A stretch of 64,000 bases of DNA from NCBI GenBank assembly GCA_958510875.1, contig OY294067.1:231909771-231973770 (forward strand). Reading direction: 5' to 3'. The notes under the pieces are model-generated. The model was not told the DNA's origin and did not search any database. It was given only the letters and a program-made list of their open reading frames with translations. A program made the position numbers and the translations under genes. The stretch comes from Endomychus coccineus (taxonomy: Eukaryota; Arthropoda; Insecta; Coleoptera; Endomychidae). Below, one piece after another: positions 44,222 through 55,617 of this stretch (its first letter is position 1; every line of letters starts with the position of its first letter).

Positions 44222-44783
44222 CCAAATTAAAAATTCAAACAAAGGTCAATAGCTCAGATTTTCTTTTTATTTCCTCCCTACAGACCTTCTATTTTATAGA
44301 TAATGCACCTAAAAAAAATTACCAAAATGTTGACGTGTTTTGCACGTTATATGTTTGCCGCTTGAAAACTAAAAACGACAATTTAACAATTCAAATGGGG
44401 TTCAATATCAGAGGCATAAAGCTACGATACGAATTTTTTTTTCTTTCCGATAGACCTAGTATTTCCCGGATAGTGTACCGAAAACGGAGGAAAATTTCCC
44501 AAAAATGTTCTCATGTTCCGCATATTATATGTTTGCTGTTTCCGAATAATACTATTAGGTCGAAATAAAATCTAAATACCTATTGATCCTTTTTCGAATT
44601 TTCAATATGCCATGATAAGTTTTCAATGGGCAAACATATAACTCACAGAACGTGCGAAACACGCCAATATTTAGAACAAAAATTCCTGTTTTCGGTGTAT
44701 TTCTATTGGGATGAAATAAAATGCAAATGTTAGCTCTAAATCTCATCTATTGACCTATTATTTTTGAATTTTTAATTTGGTGT
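44222..44783. repeat. fold-back repeat
   Basis: AAATTAAAAATTCAAA near 44225 pairs with TTTGAATTTTTAATTT near 44775. Within it the motif ATATGTTTGCCG/CTG recurs directly (44338, 44519) and inverted (44625, 44800). No coding signal. Confidence 0.65.
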
Positions 44784-44905
44784 GTTTATTTTTCAAACGG
44801 CAAACATATAACGCGCAAATCGCATAATATTTTTTTTTAATGTGCAAATTCTGGAAAATTTGAAATTTTAAGAGTTGGTATGTCGTTTTCTATTTTGATA
44901 TAGCA

Positions 44906-46491
44906 TACAGGATGTCCGAAAATTGCTGGGAAATAAAACTACCACTTATTGTAAAGGTCAAAATAAGTCGATTGAACCCAATTTATATCATAACAAAATG
45001 TACCGTTTGTTCGTGAGGAGCGTTCATAGTTCACTCAAAAAAATCACATTTTTGTCATCTACCAGCAAATTGTTCCTCAAGATATTCTCTTATGGCACGT
45101 GCAAAATGAGGTAGTGCACCATCGTGCATGAAGAACATGGTTCGACGCAAATTAAGGGGCAAGTCTTCTTATAATTCTAGCAAAATTTCTTGAAGGAAAC
45201 TAAGGTAACTAGCGCCTTCCAGACGATCAGGCAATCGGAACTGTCCAACCACAAAATTCTCAATAATTCCGACCCAGACATTAATTTGAAATTCTTGTTG
45301 ATAATGTCATGTGGATTTTCATCTGCATAAATATGCTCATTGTGTAGAGGTTCGTCATGCCAAGACGTGTAAAACAAGACTCATCAGTAAACAAATATTA
45401 GTGTGAAATCTCTTGTCGACCACTCTGCGCTCCCGAATAATTTGTGCAAAATTTAAACGTGATCCGTGGCAATAATTCTTGCACTGCCTAGATGTGGAAT
45501 GGACGAATTAAAAGATTGCTCAAAATTCGACTTACAGTGCTTTTGGAATCCCAATCTTTCGTTGCAATGTTCTGGTACCTACTGGTCTCAGGAATGTCAT
45601 CAATCATTTGAAGAACAGCATCTTCCGCAATGAATGTTCGGGCTTGTCGAGGTCTTCCAGCGTTGATTCTGACTGGTTTAAACTCCCCTGTTTCTCGAAT
45701 ACATCTTTCAATTCGGGCAAAAGTTTTGTGATTTGGAATTCTCCTATTTGGATTCCTCTCTTGATAGACGCGGACACTTTCGAGGCAGTTACCTTGAACC
45801 AATTCAAGAACTAAAAGCATATAGACTAGACTTGCTCATTAGAAGGGAAATCCATATTTAATAGCTGCCAATTAAAAACAACAATAACAGCAATAGTAAT
45901 TAAGTAATAACCGTAATTGGGGAAAAAACAATACAAAAGCATCTAAAAGTGAACAAATTATTGAAACATCTACTATCAACAATAAACTGGGACACTTATA
46001 GATTTGTTTCCTGTCAAAATCATGATTTTGTCCACGGCCAACTACATTTTCACTACAATTTTATTAAACTTGTTCTAAGAATATCAGTGTTTGAGAAAAC
46101 ATTTTTTTATATGAGAAAAACGGAATTTTCACAGGAGATATGAAATGAAGGTAATGAATAATCTTTTCTGCACAATTAATCTTAGAACCATATTGTCACC
46201 CCCAAAAAATAACAGAGGAGTGAGGGTAGTTTTACCCTTATACAATTTCCTTTATTTCTTTGGTTACTGAAAGTAGGGTAACTTTCTACAATGCACTTTT
46301 GTAAGATTTCATCAAATTTTTTCCACTCATTTGTGAATAGTGCACAAAAATTTGAATTTTCAAGTGAACTTTGAACTCTCCTCATGGACAAACGATACTT
46401 TTTTTTACTATATTAATTGGGTTCAATTGACTCATTTTGACCTCTATAATAAGTGGTAGTTTTATTCACGAGCAATTTTGCCACACCTGTA
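44906..46491 (-). mobile_element. Tc1/mariner-like element
   Basis: Inverted ends: TACAGGATGTCCGAAAATTGC left, GCAATTTTGCCACACCTGTA right; both arms share AAAACTACCACTTATT and GTCAAAATAAGTC/CTCATTTTGAC. TA follows on the right; the left has CA, presumably TA mutated. It carries transposase remains on the minus strand. Confidence 0.8.
45177..45820 (-). pseudogene. Tc1/mariner-like transposase remnant
   Basis: The right part (45820-45488) is the DNA-binding region (VYQERNPNRRIPNHKTFARI, then RCIRETGEFKPVRINAGRPR). The left part (45377-45177) has NEHIYADENPHDI and a degraded catalytic segment. Frame breaks between them; the third catalytic block is not found. Confidence 0.7.
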
Positions 46492-46504
46492 TATATCTTG
46501 ATTA

Positions 46505-48910
46505 TACAGGCTGTATCTCGACAATGGTGAGACCTAGAAGTTTGGGAAAAAAATCCTCACAGATGAAAAGGGCAAGAGAAATGGCTGGAAATTATTTTGA
46601 AGTTCTTAAGTCAACCGTTAGTAGGCGTAACTGCTAAGAAGAAATAAAATTCACGCTATCTCGGAAAGTAAGCTATAACTTTGAAAACATCATTTGAGAG
46701 ATTTGGTAATACCGTATCATTTTGCTCCCCAACATTTTTTCGTATCTCTCATAATAAGGGAGGGTGAGGCCAATGCATTGTTCAATATTTACATTTAAAT
46801 ATCTCCAGAACCATTCAACCAATTTGAATATTTTTGATCTCGTTTGAAAGAGCATTTTATGATCGTTTGAAAAATTAATTTCGTTGAACCGTTTAGTTGA
46901 AAACAAATAAATTAGAGGGCGTTATTCGCAGGAATTACAAATGTTTGCGATTTTTGGAAGAAAGTTAAATAGAATGCTACAATTTTCTTGACAGACCCTC
47001 AGCTGTCATAAGCATAGCTAAATTTGAGTGAAAACCGCATCGCGATATCTCCATCTGTTATCGATTTACAGGAGGAAGTGATAAAAATTCGAGTACTTCT
47101 ATCGGATCAAGTTACCTTTGCGAGAAAAACAAATCACATAGCCATGGTAACCGATGTAATTTAAATTACGATGAACAAAAGATGCACAAAACACTTATAA
47201 TTACTCAAAGTTTAACCACAAATAGCTCACAAACGTTCAAAATGTCTTCCATCATTCTAGATGCATTCATTTAATCCAATTTCAGCCCTGGACATGCTTC
47301 TAATGGCATTTCGTATTCTTCCCATCATATTTTCCCTGGTTGTTGGTTTCTCTTGAAAAAACAAGTTTTTTAGTCTACGTCATAGGTAAAATCTAAGCAA
47401 GTTAGATCCGGCGAACGCGCCTGCCAGGAAAATAAACTTCCTCTTCCAATAACACGATTCAAGAATTGCTCGTCTAAATGCTGATGTAGGTTTCGGTTAT
47501 AATAGGCCGGACAACCATCAAGCTGGAACCACAAGTTCTCTCTCCACAGGACTCTTCTTCTAAAAATGCTGGAATGAAAATGTTCAAAAATTCCAAAAAC
47601 CTTTCTCAGTTAAGGGTTTTGTCAAAAAAATGTGGCCCTACAATTTTTCGTTCCACGATCCGCACGTTCAAACTCCAGCGATTTTGATGTTCTACTTGCC
47701 GCATCCAATGTGGGTTTTGCCTCGACCAATGATGCATTTTATGCAAATTTACACCCCCTGCCCAACTGAAAGTTGCTTCATCCGTCCATAATATTAGTGA
47801 CAGAAAATTTGATTTTTCCTGAATCATATTTAACAGCCAGTGACAATGGTTCAGTTTACTATCATAATCAGTATCTTTCAATGCCTGATGTAAAGCAATA
47901 TGGCAAGTATGCATATTATTATCTTGAAGAATCTCGAGGACAATTGTTTTTGAGACTCCTAGGTCGTTGGAAATTATTCTGTTACTTAAGGTGGGCGTAT
48001 CCTACGTAGGCCAAAACGTTACCAATATTTCCCTCGATGCGTGTTCTTCGAATTCAGAGACATGCTTACTCTTCGAAACATTCAAAATAAATGCGTAACA
48101 TATCATACGCTTCCTCGTTAGTGAATAGTATATATTTTTTTTTAAATGGATTTAAATGAAAATTTAAGCCACAGAACCATGACAACAGATTTTTGACAGT
48201 TGTCAAATTCGTAATCTTTTCAATTTAGCAGTTACCACGGTTATGTGATTTGTTTTTCTTGCAAAGGTAACTTGATCCGATATAGGTACTCGAATTTTTA
48301 ACGTTTCCTCTTGTAAATCGAGAACGGATGGAAATATCGCGATGCGGTTTTTACTAATATTCAGCTATGTTCATGACGACTAAAGGTCTCTCAAGAAAAT
48401 AGTACCGTTCCACTCAACTTTTTGCCAAAAATCACAAAAAAGTGTAATCCCTGCGGATAACGCCCTCTAGTTTAATTGTTCTCAACTAAACGGCTCAACG
48501 AAATTAATTTTTCAGAAGATCATAAAATGTTCTTTCAAACGAGATCAAAACTATTTAAATCGGTTGAATGGTACAGGAGATATTCAAATGTAAATATTGA
48601 AAAATGCATTGACATCCCCCACCCTTAGTATGACAGATACGAAAAAATGTTGTGGAGCAAAATGATACGGTATTACCGAATCTATCAAATGATGTTTTAA
48701 AACTTATAGCTCATCGTCTAACTTTCCGAGATAGCGTGAATTTATGTTTCTTCATAGCAGTTACGATACTAGCGGTTGAATTACGAACTTCAAAATAATT
48801 TCCAGTCATTTCTCTTGCCCACTTTATTCATGAGGATTGTTTCCCCAAACCTCTAGGCCTTACCGTTGTCGAGATACAGCCACTCCGTACCCTTATCCCG
48901 ACACCCTGTA
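46505..48910 (-). mobile_element. Tc1/mariner-like element with about 680 bp inverted arms
   Basis: Starts TACAGGCTGTATCTCGACAA, ends with GACACCCTGTA, flanked by TA (46503-46504, 48911-48912). Arms of about 680 bp (46505-47180 and 48225-48910) match over their whole length with scattered differences; the centre carries transposase remains on the minus strand. It begins only 13 bp after the preceding element ends. Confidence 0.85.
47250..48070 (-). pseudogene. transposase remnant inside long-armed element
   Basis: The clearest frame, 47914-47606, reads HWLLNMIQEKSNFLSLILWT, DEATFSWAGGVNLHKMHHWS and IVGPHFFDKTLN: the first Asp block and the strand after it. To the left, other frames keep an Asp-block remnant and RSPDLT-like text. 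Many stops. Confidence 0.65.
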
Positions 48911-49159
48911 TAATAAATTGAAATTAATACAATTTCAAAACAGTATATATCCACCATACAGTTTGTTATACATGTAGGATATAGAGTTTGATATTATTAA
49001 AAATTGTGGTTGAAAATGTTATTTCCGAAATACTCCATTTGTTGTTAATAATTGGCCAATTAATAAGCCATCGAGTACGGAATGCGTGACGCATGTTCCT
49101 TAGGGTATTCCAAAAGGTTCGCAAAAGGGTTCAGGCAAAAGTCATCTGTACACAGATAT

Positions 49160-50440
49160 TCCGAAACGGAATACTTGGACTGACTGCAACTTTTGTATTT
49201 TTTGACTGATTTTGATAAACATTTTTTTGTTAGGTACGTTAAACTAGTGAATAACTTCAGTTTTGGGTTGTAATCGTGGCCACCTATGACCACTTTTATC
49301 AGCATAAATTTCAGAAAGTATTATTAGGTATTTTTTTGGAGATAAACAGATGACGAATTCGTATTTAGGACAACGATAAACTTATCTGTGCCGATTTTCA
49401 GTGTTCCAAACTATAGGATGCCCAAGAAAAGAAAACGTAAATATTATTTGGATTTCAGAAATTCAATTAATTAATGTGAATTCCTACTAGTATCTCTAAA
49501 GCTTGATTAGGAATTATCACTGAAATAATCAAGAAACATTAATTTGATTTTTTATTAAATTATTACGATTTTAAGCATTATGAAAACAAATAAAACGTTG
49601 ACCACTCGAACAATTTCCACTTTTCCTTGCATTATATAATTTCATTACAATTCGGTGAAATAGCGTGTGCTGTGGAAACAAAAAATGTTATTTTAGTTGA
49701 AAGCTGTCATGTCAATAATGATTAAGTAGTTTGTAGTATTGATATTACTTTTCCAACTAACCAAAAGGTATAAAAAATGTCTTATTCTTTACAAGAAAAA
49801 GTGGAAATAATAAGATTAGTGGGTGACGGAACATGTTCTTTTCGTCAAGCAGCTATTGAGTTTAACCGACAACAACCAGAACGTAGTAATAACCATGTGA
49901 CCGTTGGAAATAAAAAAAAGTGTATGCTACAAGGCCTCAGAACTGAGAAGAAGCTTGTCACAGTAAAACTCGACAGCAGTTAAGAAATGTGATAACGAAT
50001 AATCGGCGACGAATTAAAGGGAATTCGGTAAATTAGTGGAAATTACAGAAATTTAATTTTTTTATAAACTCCTCATTTGGTAATTTAACAATAAAATTGT
50101 TTAATAATTCGTATTAGTGACAATAAAAGTAAATTTTCTTTTCTTAAACACCCTATATTTTAAAACACTGAAAATTGGTACAGGTAAGTTTAACGTTATC
50201 CTAAATAAGAATCCGTCATCTGTTTTTCTCTAAAGAAATGCCCAATAATACTCACTGAAATTTAAGTCAATGAAAGTGGTCATCTACGACGTCATGATTA
50301 CAGCCCAAAAATGAAGTTATCACTAGTGTAATGCAAATGTTGAATACCAGCCTGACAAAAAAAAAGTTTATCAAAATCCGTCAAGAAATACAAAAGTTAC
50401 AAGGATGGTCCTTAACGTGGGCACACTGTATAATGTTATA
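49160..50440. mobile_element. non-autonomous Tc1/mariner-like element
   Basis: Inverted arms of about 290 bp (about 49160-49440 and 50130-50430): CAACTTTTGTATTTTTTGAC left and GTCAAGAAATACAAAAGTTA right, plus GTGGCCACCTATGACCACTT versus its inverse. The right end is CACACTGTA; the left end is truncated or diverged. It carries a short transposase N-terminus. Confidence 0.7.
49777..49983 (+). pseudogene. transposase N-terminal helix-turn-helix remnant
   Basis: 69 codons: MSYSLQEKVEIIRLVGDGTC and SFRQAAIEFNRQQPERSN match the short N-terminal domain often annotated DUF4817 in insect mariner-like proteins. It ends in unrelated sequence and a stop, with no catalytic part. Confidence 0.7.
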
Positions 50441-50862
50441 CAAATATTATATGATGAATCTTATAAAGTTTATGACAAATCACGTGTTATAAAAACGAAA
50501 TAATTTGTGGGTGCGTCCAAGCATGATTATCAAAGTGAACGCCAAGAGACTGCTCTTCCAGGATAATTAAAGTTAAAAACATTGTTGCCAATAAAAGAGT
50601 AACAGACAGACATTCCAATTCAACAAGTGCGATTAGGAAGTTCCCAGTACCACTATCACATTAATTGCACAGCGCACAGTCAACAACGTATCTGCGATGT
50701 GTTTGCTCTTCTATCGTTTATCGACATGTAGATGTATAATAATAATAACATATAATATGTTCCTATATACAATAATGACTGAAAACAAATTGAAATGTAA
50801 TGAATACGTGAAGTGAATTTGACTTTTTGTGAGTGAGGAAAAATGGTACTTCTATCGAATTA
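50441..50862 (+). promoter_or_regulatory. upstream and 5' UTR region of PGRP-like gene
   Basis: Unique-looking sequence between a transposon end and the ATG at 50863. The ATG at 50844 opens a 6-codon frame (MVLLSN, TAA) that overlaps the presumed start. The transcription start is not evident. Confidence 0.4.
50636..50645 (-). promoter_or_regulatory. kappaB-like site
   Basis: GGAAGTTCCC, on the minus strand GGGAACTTCC, fits the GGGRNNYYCC consensus of NF-kappaB/Relish sites. It lies 218 bp before the start codon of the PGRP-like exon. A single match of this kind is expected by chance in a few per cent of such regions. Confidence 0.4.
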
Positions 50863-51169
50863 ATGACGCATAATCAAAGAGAATCGAAAGTGATTTGTGA
50901 AGCGGGAATGGTCCAATCAGGAGCTGTTGTAATGCTGGAAGATGAGTATCAGTCGAACCTGTCTCTGGAAAAATTTGATAAGTCGGATGGCGCTGTTAAT
51001 TTACAAAATGCCTCCATGAATATAGAGAATTCTGAAGTGATTATTGGACCCGTAACACAATTTCATGCACCCGTTACTATTTATCAAAATGTAAATGGCA
51101 CCCAAGAAATTAAAAAACAAGATCAATTCCATCAGTCCTCGCCAGATGGCAGGAACGATCTAAATAATT
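50863..51169 (+). CDS. PGRP-LC-like receptor, first coding exon (cytoplasmic, cRHIM)
   Basis: 102 residues plus one base, start MTHNQRESKVICEAGMVQ, donor GTGAGT. Near the end is NSEVIIGPVTQFHAPVTIYQ, the pattern of the cryptic RHIM motif shared by the peptidoglycan receptors PGRP-LC/LE and the adaptor IMD, often annotated with PGRP entries. In known biology this motif signals from membrane or cytosolic peptidoglycan receptors to the IMD/Relish pathway. No PGRP amidase-like domain is in the window; it would lie to the right. The frame is open from 50833, but the first ATG in frame is 50863. PGRP-LE, or an IMD-pathway protein of another kind, is the alternative. Confidence 0.65.
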
Positions 51170-51627
51170 GTGAGTACATCTACGGATTTTGACTATTTTA
51201 TTTTAGTTTATTAACAGTGGTCAGTGGTCATGTTCATACAAAGTCAAATGTTTTATCTCAGACCTTACTATTGAATTCATATTACTTTTGGATAAAGCAT
51301 CACTTCAATCTGAACAAGTGGACAATTTAATTCATGTTTTCGAGCTGCACCGTGAGTCATGACCCTAACCTAGACCCAAGATAAGGTCAAATTTTCATTA
51401 GTTAAATCGTTCGACGGATTTCACTGACAGTATATTCAATTCAATTCAGCTTGTAATATTCATATTGGACCGTGAAAAACTATATAATTTAGCAGAACAT
51501 TTTCGTTATTGAAGTTAAATGCTTGATAAATAAACAAATGTAAAATGTAAAACGATAATTTAATAGGTACTCTAAAAGTAAAAATGTTACTCAAATTCGA
51601 TTAATCTTTGATAGCGTAAATATACAT
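51170..51627 (+). other. intron of PGRP-like gene, nothing recognised
   Basis: AT-rich, begins with the donor GTGAGTAC. Confidence 0.5.
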
Positions 51628-53613
51628 TAGTCCAGGAAATAAAGGTTTTGAAAAGAAAAATTTGATGTAAAAGGCCAATTTTGATGTGTGAGGGCTCATT
51701 CGATTCGTTTTGACCTCTAGATCAAAATCTGCCACAGCTACATAGGGGGAATTTTGTCCTATTGTTAATAAACAATGAATAATGGCCAATAAATGGCATG
51801 GTTTTGACATAATAAAAAAAAATCGAAAACGCTATTTTCCATCAATTTTTAGCGGGTAAAGTAGAAAATTGCAGTTATTTGATCAATAAACAATGTGAAT
51901 TTAAGGTTTATAACAATTTGTCAGTTATCTATTTGTTAATAAACAACAAAATGGAAATTTCCTAAATAATCAAGATTAGATTCATTTTCAGGTAATTTGA
52001 GGTCGCTGAATACAAATTCGATATTATTTTTCTGATTGGCTGTTAATCTAATTAGTTAATTAACAATTTGTTAATAAAAAAATTAACCCAAAAAATGGAA
52101 ATTTAAAAAATAATCAAGACTAGAGTCATTTTCAGGTAATTTGAGGTCGCTGAAAACAAATTCGATGTTTTTTTTCTGATTGGCTGTTAATCTAATTAGT
52201 TAATTAACAATTTGTTATTAAACAAATTAACCTAAAAAATGGAAATTTAAAAAATAATCAAGACTAGAGTCATTATCAGGTAATTTGAGGTTGCTGAATA
52301 CAAATTCAATGTTATTTTTTTGATTGAATGTTAATATAATTATTTAATTAATAATTACTTAGTTACCGAATTAACAAAAAAATTCAAAGTCTTAAAATAA
52401 TCAAGATTGGAGTCAATTTCGTATAATTTAAGGTCGCTGAATACGAATTTGATGTTATTTTTTGAATAAATTACTGGAAAACTATTTTTTATCAATAACA
52501 TGAAAAACCGCTCTTCCCCTTTACGGCTACGGCCCTGGAGGTTGAATTACTGGTTCTGAATTCAGCTCATACGTCCCTGCACTTCTCTCAGTTACCATGG
52601 CAACGCTATCAATCAACTAATAATATGAACAATTTATTGAAAAATCACATTAGATCCAAATTTAACTACTTCAAAATATCCGAAATTGACTGTAATCTTG
52701 ATTATTTTAAGACTTTGAATATTTTTTGTTGATTCGCCAAGTGGATTGATTAATTAATTACATTATCATTCGATTCAAAAGTAACATCAATTTCGTGTTC
52801 AGCGGCCTAAATTATACGAAATTGACTCCAATCTTGATTATTTTGAGACTTTGAATTTTTTTGTTGATTCGGTAACCAAGTAATTATCAATAAAATGATT
52901 AAATTAACTTTTAATTCAAAAAATAACATTAAATTCATGTAAAGTGACCAGACATTACCCGAAAATGACTCTAATCTTGATCATTTTGAGACACTGAATT
53001 CTTTTGTTAATTCGGTAACTGAGTAATTATCAATTAATTAATTAAATTACCATTCAAAAAAATAACATCAAATCCGTATTCAGCGATCTCAAACTACCTG
53101 AAAATGACTAGTCTTGATTATTTTTTAAATTTCCAATTTTTGGGTTTATTTGTTAATTTACAAATTGTTAAGTAACTAATTAGAATAACAGCCAATCAGA
53201 AAAATAACATCGAATTTGTATTCAGCGACCTCATATTACCTGAAAATGAATCTAATCTTGATTATTTAGGAAATTTCCATTTTGTTGTTTATTAACAAAT
53301 AGATAACTGACAAATTGTAATAAACCTTAAATTCACATTGTTTATTGATCAAATAACTGCAATTTTCTACTTTACCCGTTTAAAATTGATGGAAAATAGC
53401 GTTTTCAATTTTTTTTTATTATGTCAAAAACATGCCATTTATTGGCCATTATTTATTGTTTATTAACAATAGGACAAAATTCCCCCTATGTAGCTGTGGC
53501 AGATTCTGATCTAGAGGTCAAAACGAATCGAATGAGCCCTCACACCTCAAAATCGGCCTTTTACATCAAATTTTTCTAATTTGGGTCGATTTTGTACTTT
53601 ATTTCCTGGACTA
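51628..53613. repeat. fold-back element with 144 bp internal tandem repeats
   Basis: Ends TAGTCCAGGAAATAAAG and its inverse CTTTATTTCCTGGACTA; if the outer TA is the target duplication the termini are GTCCAGG...CCTGGAC. Arms of nearly 900 bp. Each inner arm holds four tandem units marked by GGTCGCTGAATAC, at 52001, 52145, 52289 and 52432 on the left (spacing 144, 144, 143) and inverted near 52797, 52938, 53083 and 53222 on the right. The central spacer (about 52500-52640) is GC-richer. No coding signal. Confidence 0.85.
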
Positions 53614-55617
53614 CATAAATTTTTCTGTATAAACGAATTAGATTCTATCTTATCTTCAAATGTAGCAAAAGGGTATGTTGACCTTTTTCAGTCTCCATTT
53701 ATAACGTACAGTTTTAGGTAACGAATTTGGGAAAATGTTCATCAGTGATCAAAGGAAAGGAAAGTATCCAGAATTATTTATTCATTTGAAGGCTCGTTTG
53801 AAGAGTGGTTCTTCTGACATCTAGTTCTAAAGATGCATTCCTGGTTGAAGTTTCAGTCTCTTCAAAATGCAACAAAATATTAAGTTGCTCTTCATTAGTC
53901 AAAACATGACGACGTCTTATTTTCTCTTTCTTCAAGGTTCCATTTATTCGAAATTGTTGGTAAATTCTATAGATCTTTTTTCTGGGCGTCGTCGCCTCAT
54001 TGGAAATTTAGTTTTATAATCTCTAAGAGCAAGGGTCTCCAATTTTTATTGTTTGATATATAACTTTCTAACATGTCAATATTTCCCTCTATGGTAAATA
54101 TTATTAACGAAGCGAATAAACTGGATTTAAAAATGAAAAATAGATAAACAAGATGATTTGTATCGAAAGATATTTTTTTAACTATGACAAATAGTGACAT
54201 TCTGTGGTACTGATTGTTTTTTAAACGCCTTCAAGGCCAACTTAAGAGCCATATAGCATACATCAGTTTTACAATAGAAAAATTTTATATTGCCAATATT
54301 ACAAAATTTTGGAATAAGCAACTTTGCACAAACTTGCCCTCATTTTTAATGCTAAATAAGATAAAATTATAAAATTTGGGAGTTTCCGTTTTTGGCAGTT
54401 TTCTCAATTTAATTTTTAATGAACACCCGTGTATTAACAGTTTTCAAAAATATTATAACAGTCTAAAGCAGGTTCTCTTCAACGAGGAATCCAATTCAAA
54501 TTAAATAATAAAGGCTTTCTTATAGGAAAAATTAATGCTTATTTTAGGGCCTGCAAACGTAATTTTTGACATAAGATTTTAAAGTTAACGGTTAGACTTA
54601 GATATAGGATATTATAAGTGAAACGTGTCTACAATTTTGCGTAGCATCAAAATATGCAATAATATATAGGGTGTCTCATTTAAATTAAGAAAGTTGACGC
54701 GTGTCCACAGAAAATAAAGTACCCTGTATATACAGAAGTATATAATTGTTAAAATACAAATCAAACTAAGACACTTTTCTACGAAACTTTCTTCTGTACC
54801 TTGTATATTTCATGGGATAAGGTAATGTCCCAACATAAACGGGTCAGCCTGTACAGTTTCGCGTTTCGAATTTGGAAAAATGCTCATCAGAGATCGAAGG
54901 AAAGGAAACTATCCAGAATCGTTCTTTAATAACACAGATTGGTACCAATCTAAACTTTTCCTCCTACCCCACTCTAATTCGAATAAAGTGCTAAAGACGA
55001 CACCCACTACACCAATGCAAATTGTCGGGCAGGGCATTGCTATTGCCTTGTCTAATCATCACTGTATGGTTGTGTAATTGAAATCGATTTTTTGTAGAGT
55101 ATATAGTGAAAAAAAATTATGTGGTTTCTTGTGCTTTGTGATTAGTAAAAAAAATATGCAAGTGCTTTTTCCAACATTTGAAAGACGTACCACGGGTATA
55201 TATTCGCGGATGTATGTACATTATCTTTTAATAAAGAGCTGAAAAATGACAGGAACAATTGAGCGTGTTATAAACTTGTAATGCATCGGCTCATAAAGCA
55301 AAAAAGAAAGGGACAGCTCGGTAGAAGGAACATCTATATCGTAGTTAGCAGATAAATAATTAGTGCAGCGTGCAGAAGATCATATGTGTCTTATCTAATG
55401 GAAAAGCCGTCAGTTAAAAAAAAGAAGGATACAACAAATTGAATAAAAAAAATAAAAAAAAAGAATTAGGAATGAAATTGGGAGGGTTTATTTTTCATGC
55501 GGGCATCTGAGAGATTCTACAAAAGTATAACTCCGAGAAATTGCAATACTAAATAATAATTTTCCTGGAAAGTACTTGTTTTCTTATATCAAGGTCTTCC
55601 CAAATTCTATACGCAGT
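53614..55617. other. intron with a diverged direct repeat
   Basis: GAATTTGGGAAAATGTTCATC near 53723 and GAATTTGGAAAAATGCTCATC near 54868 start two copies of about 65 bp (AAAGGAAAG, TATCCAGAAT follow). 54660-54860 looks like short transposon-end debris (GGGTGTCTCATTTAAATTAAG, CAGCCTGTACAG). No gene seen. Confidence 0.5.

Noticed and set aside
50844..50864. ATG at 50844 as start of the PGRP-like protein
   Set aside because: It opens only six codons before a stop in another frame; the cRHIM frame has its first ATG at 50863.
53997..54200. Minus ORF of 67 codons in the PGRP intron
   Set aside because: Hydrophobic AT-rich translation without support.
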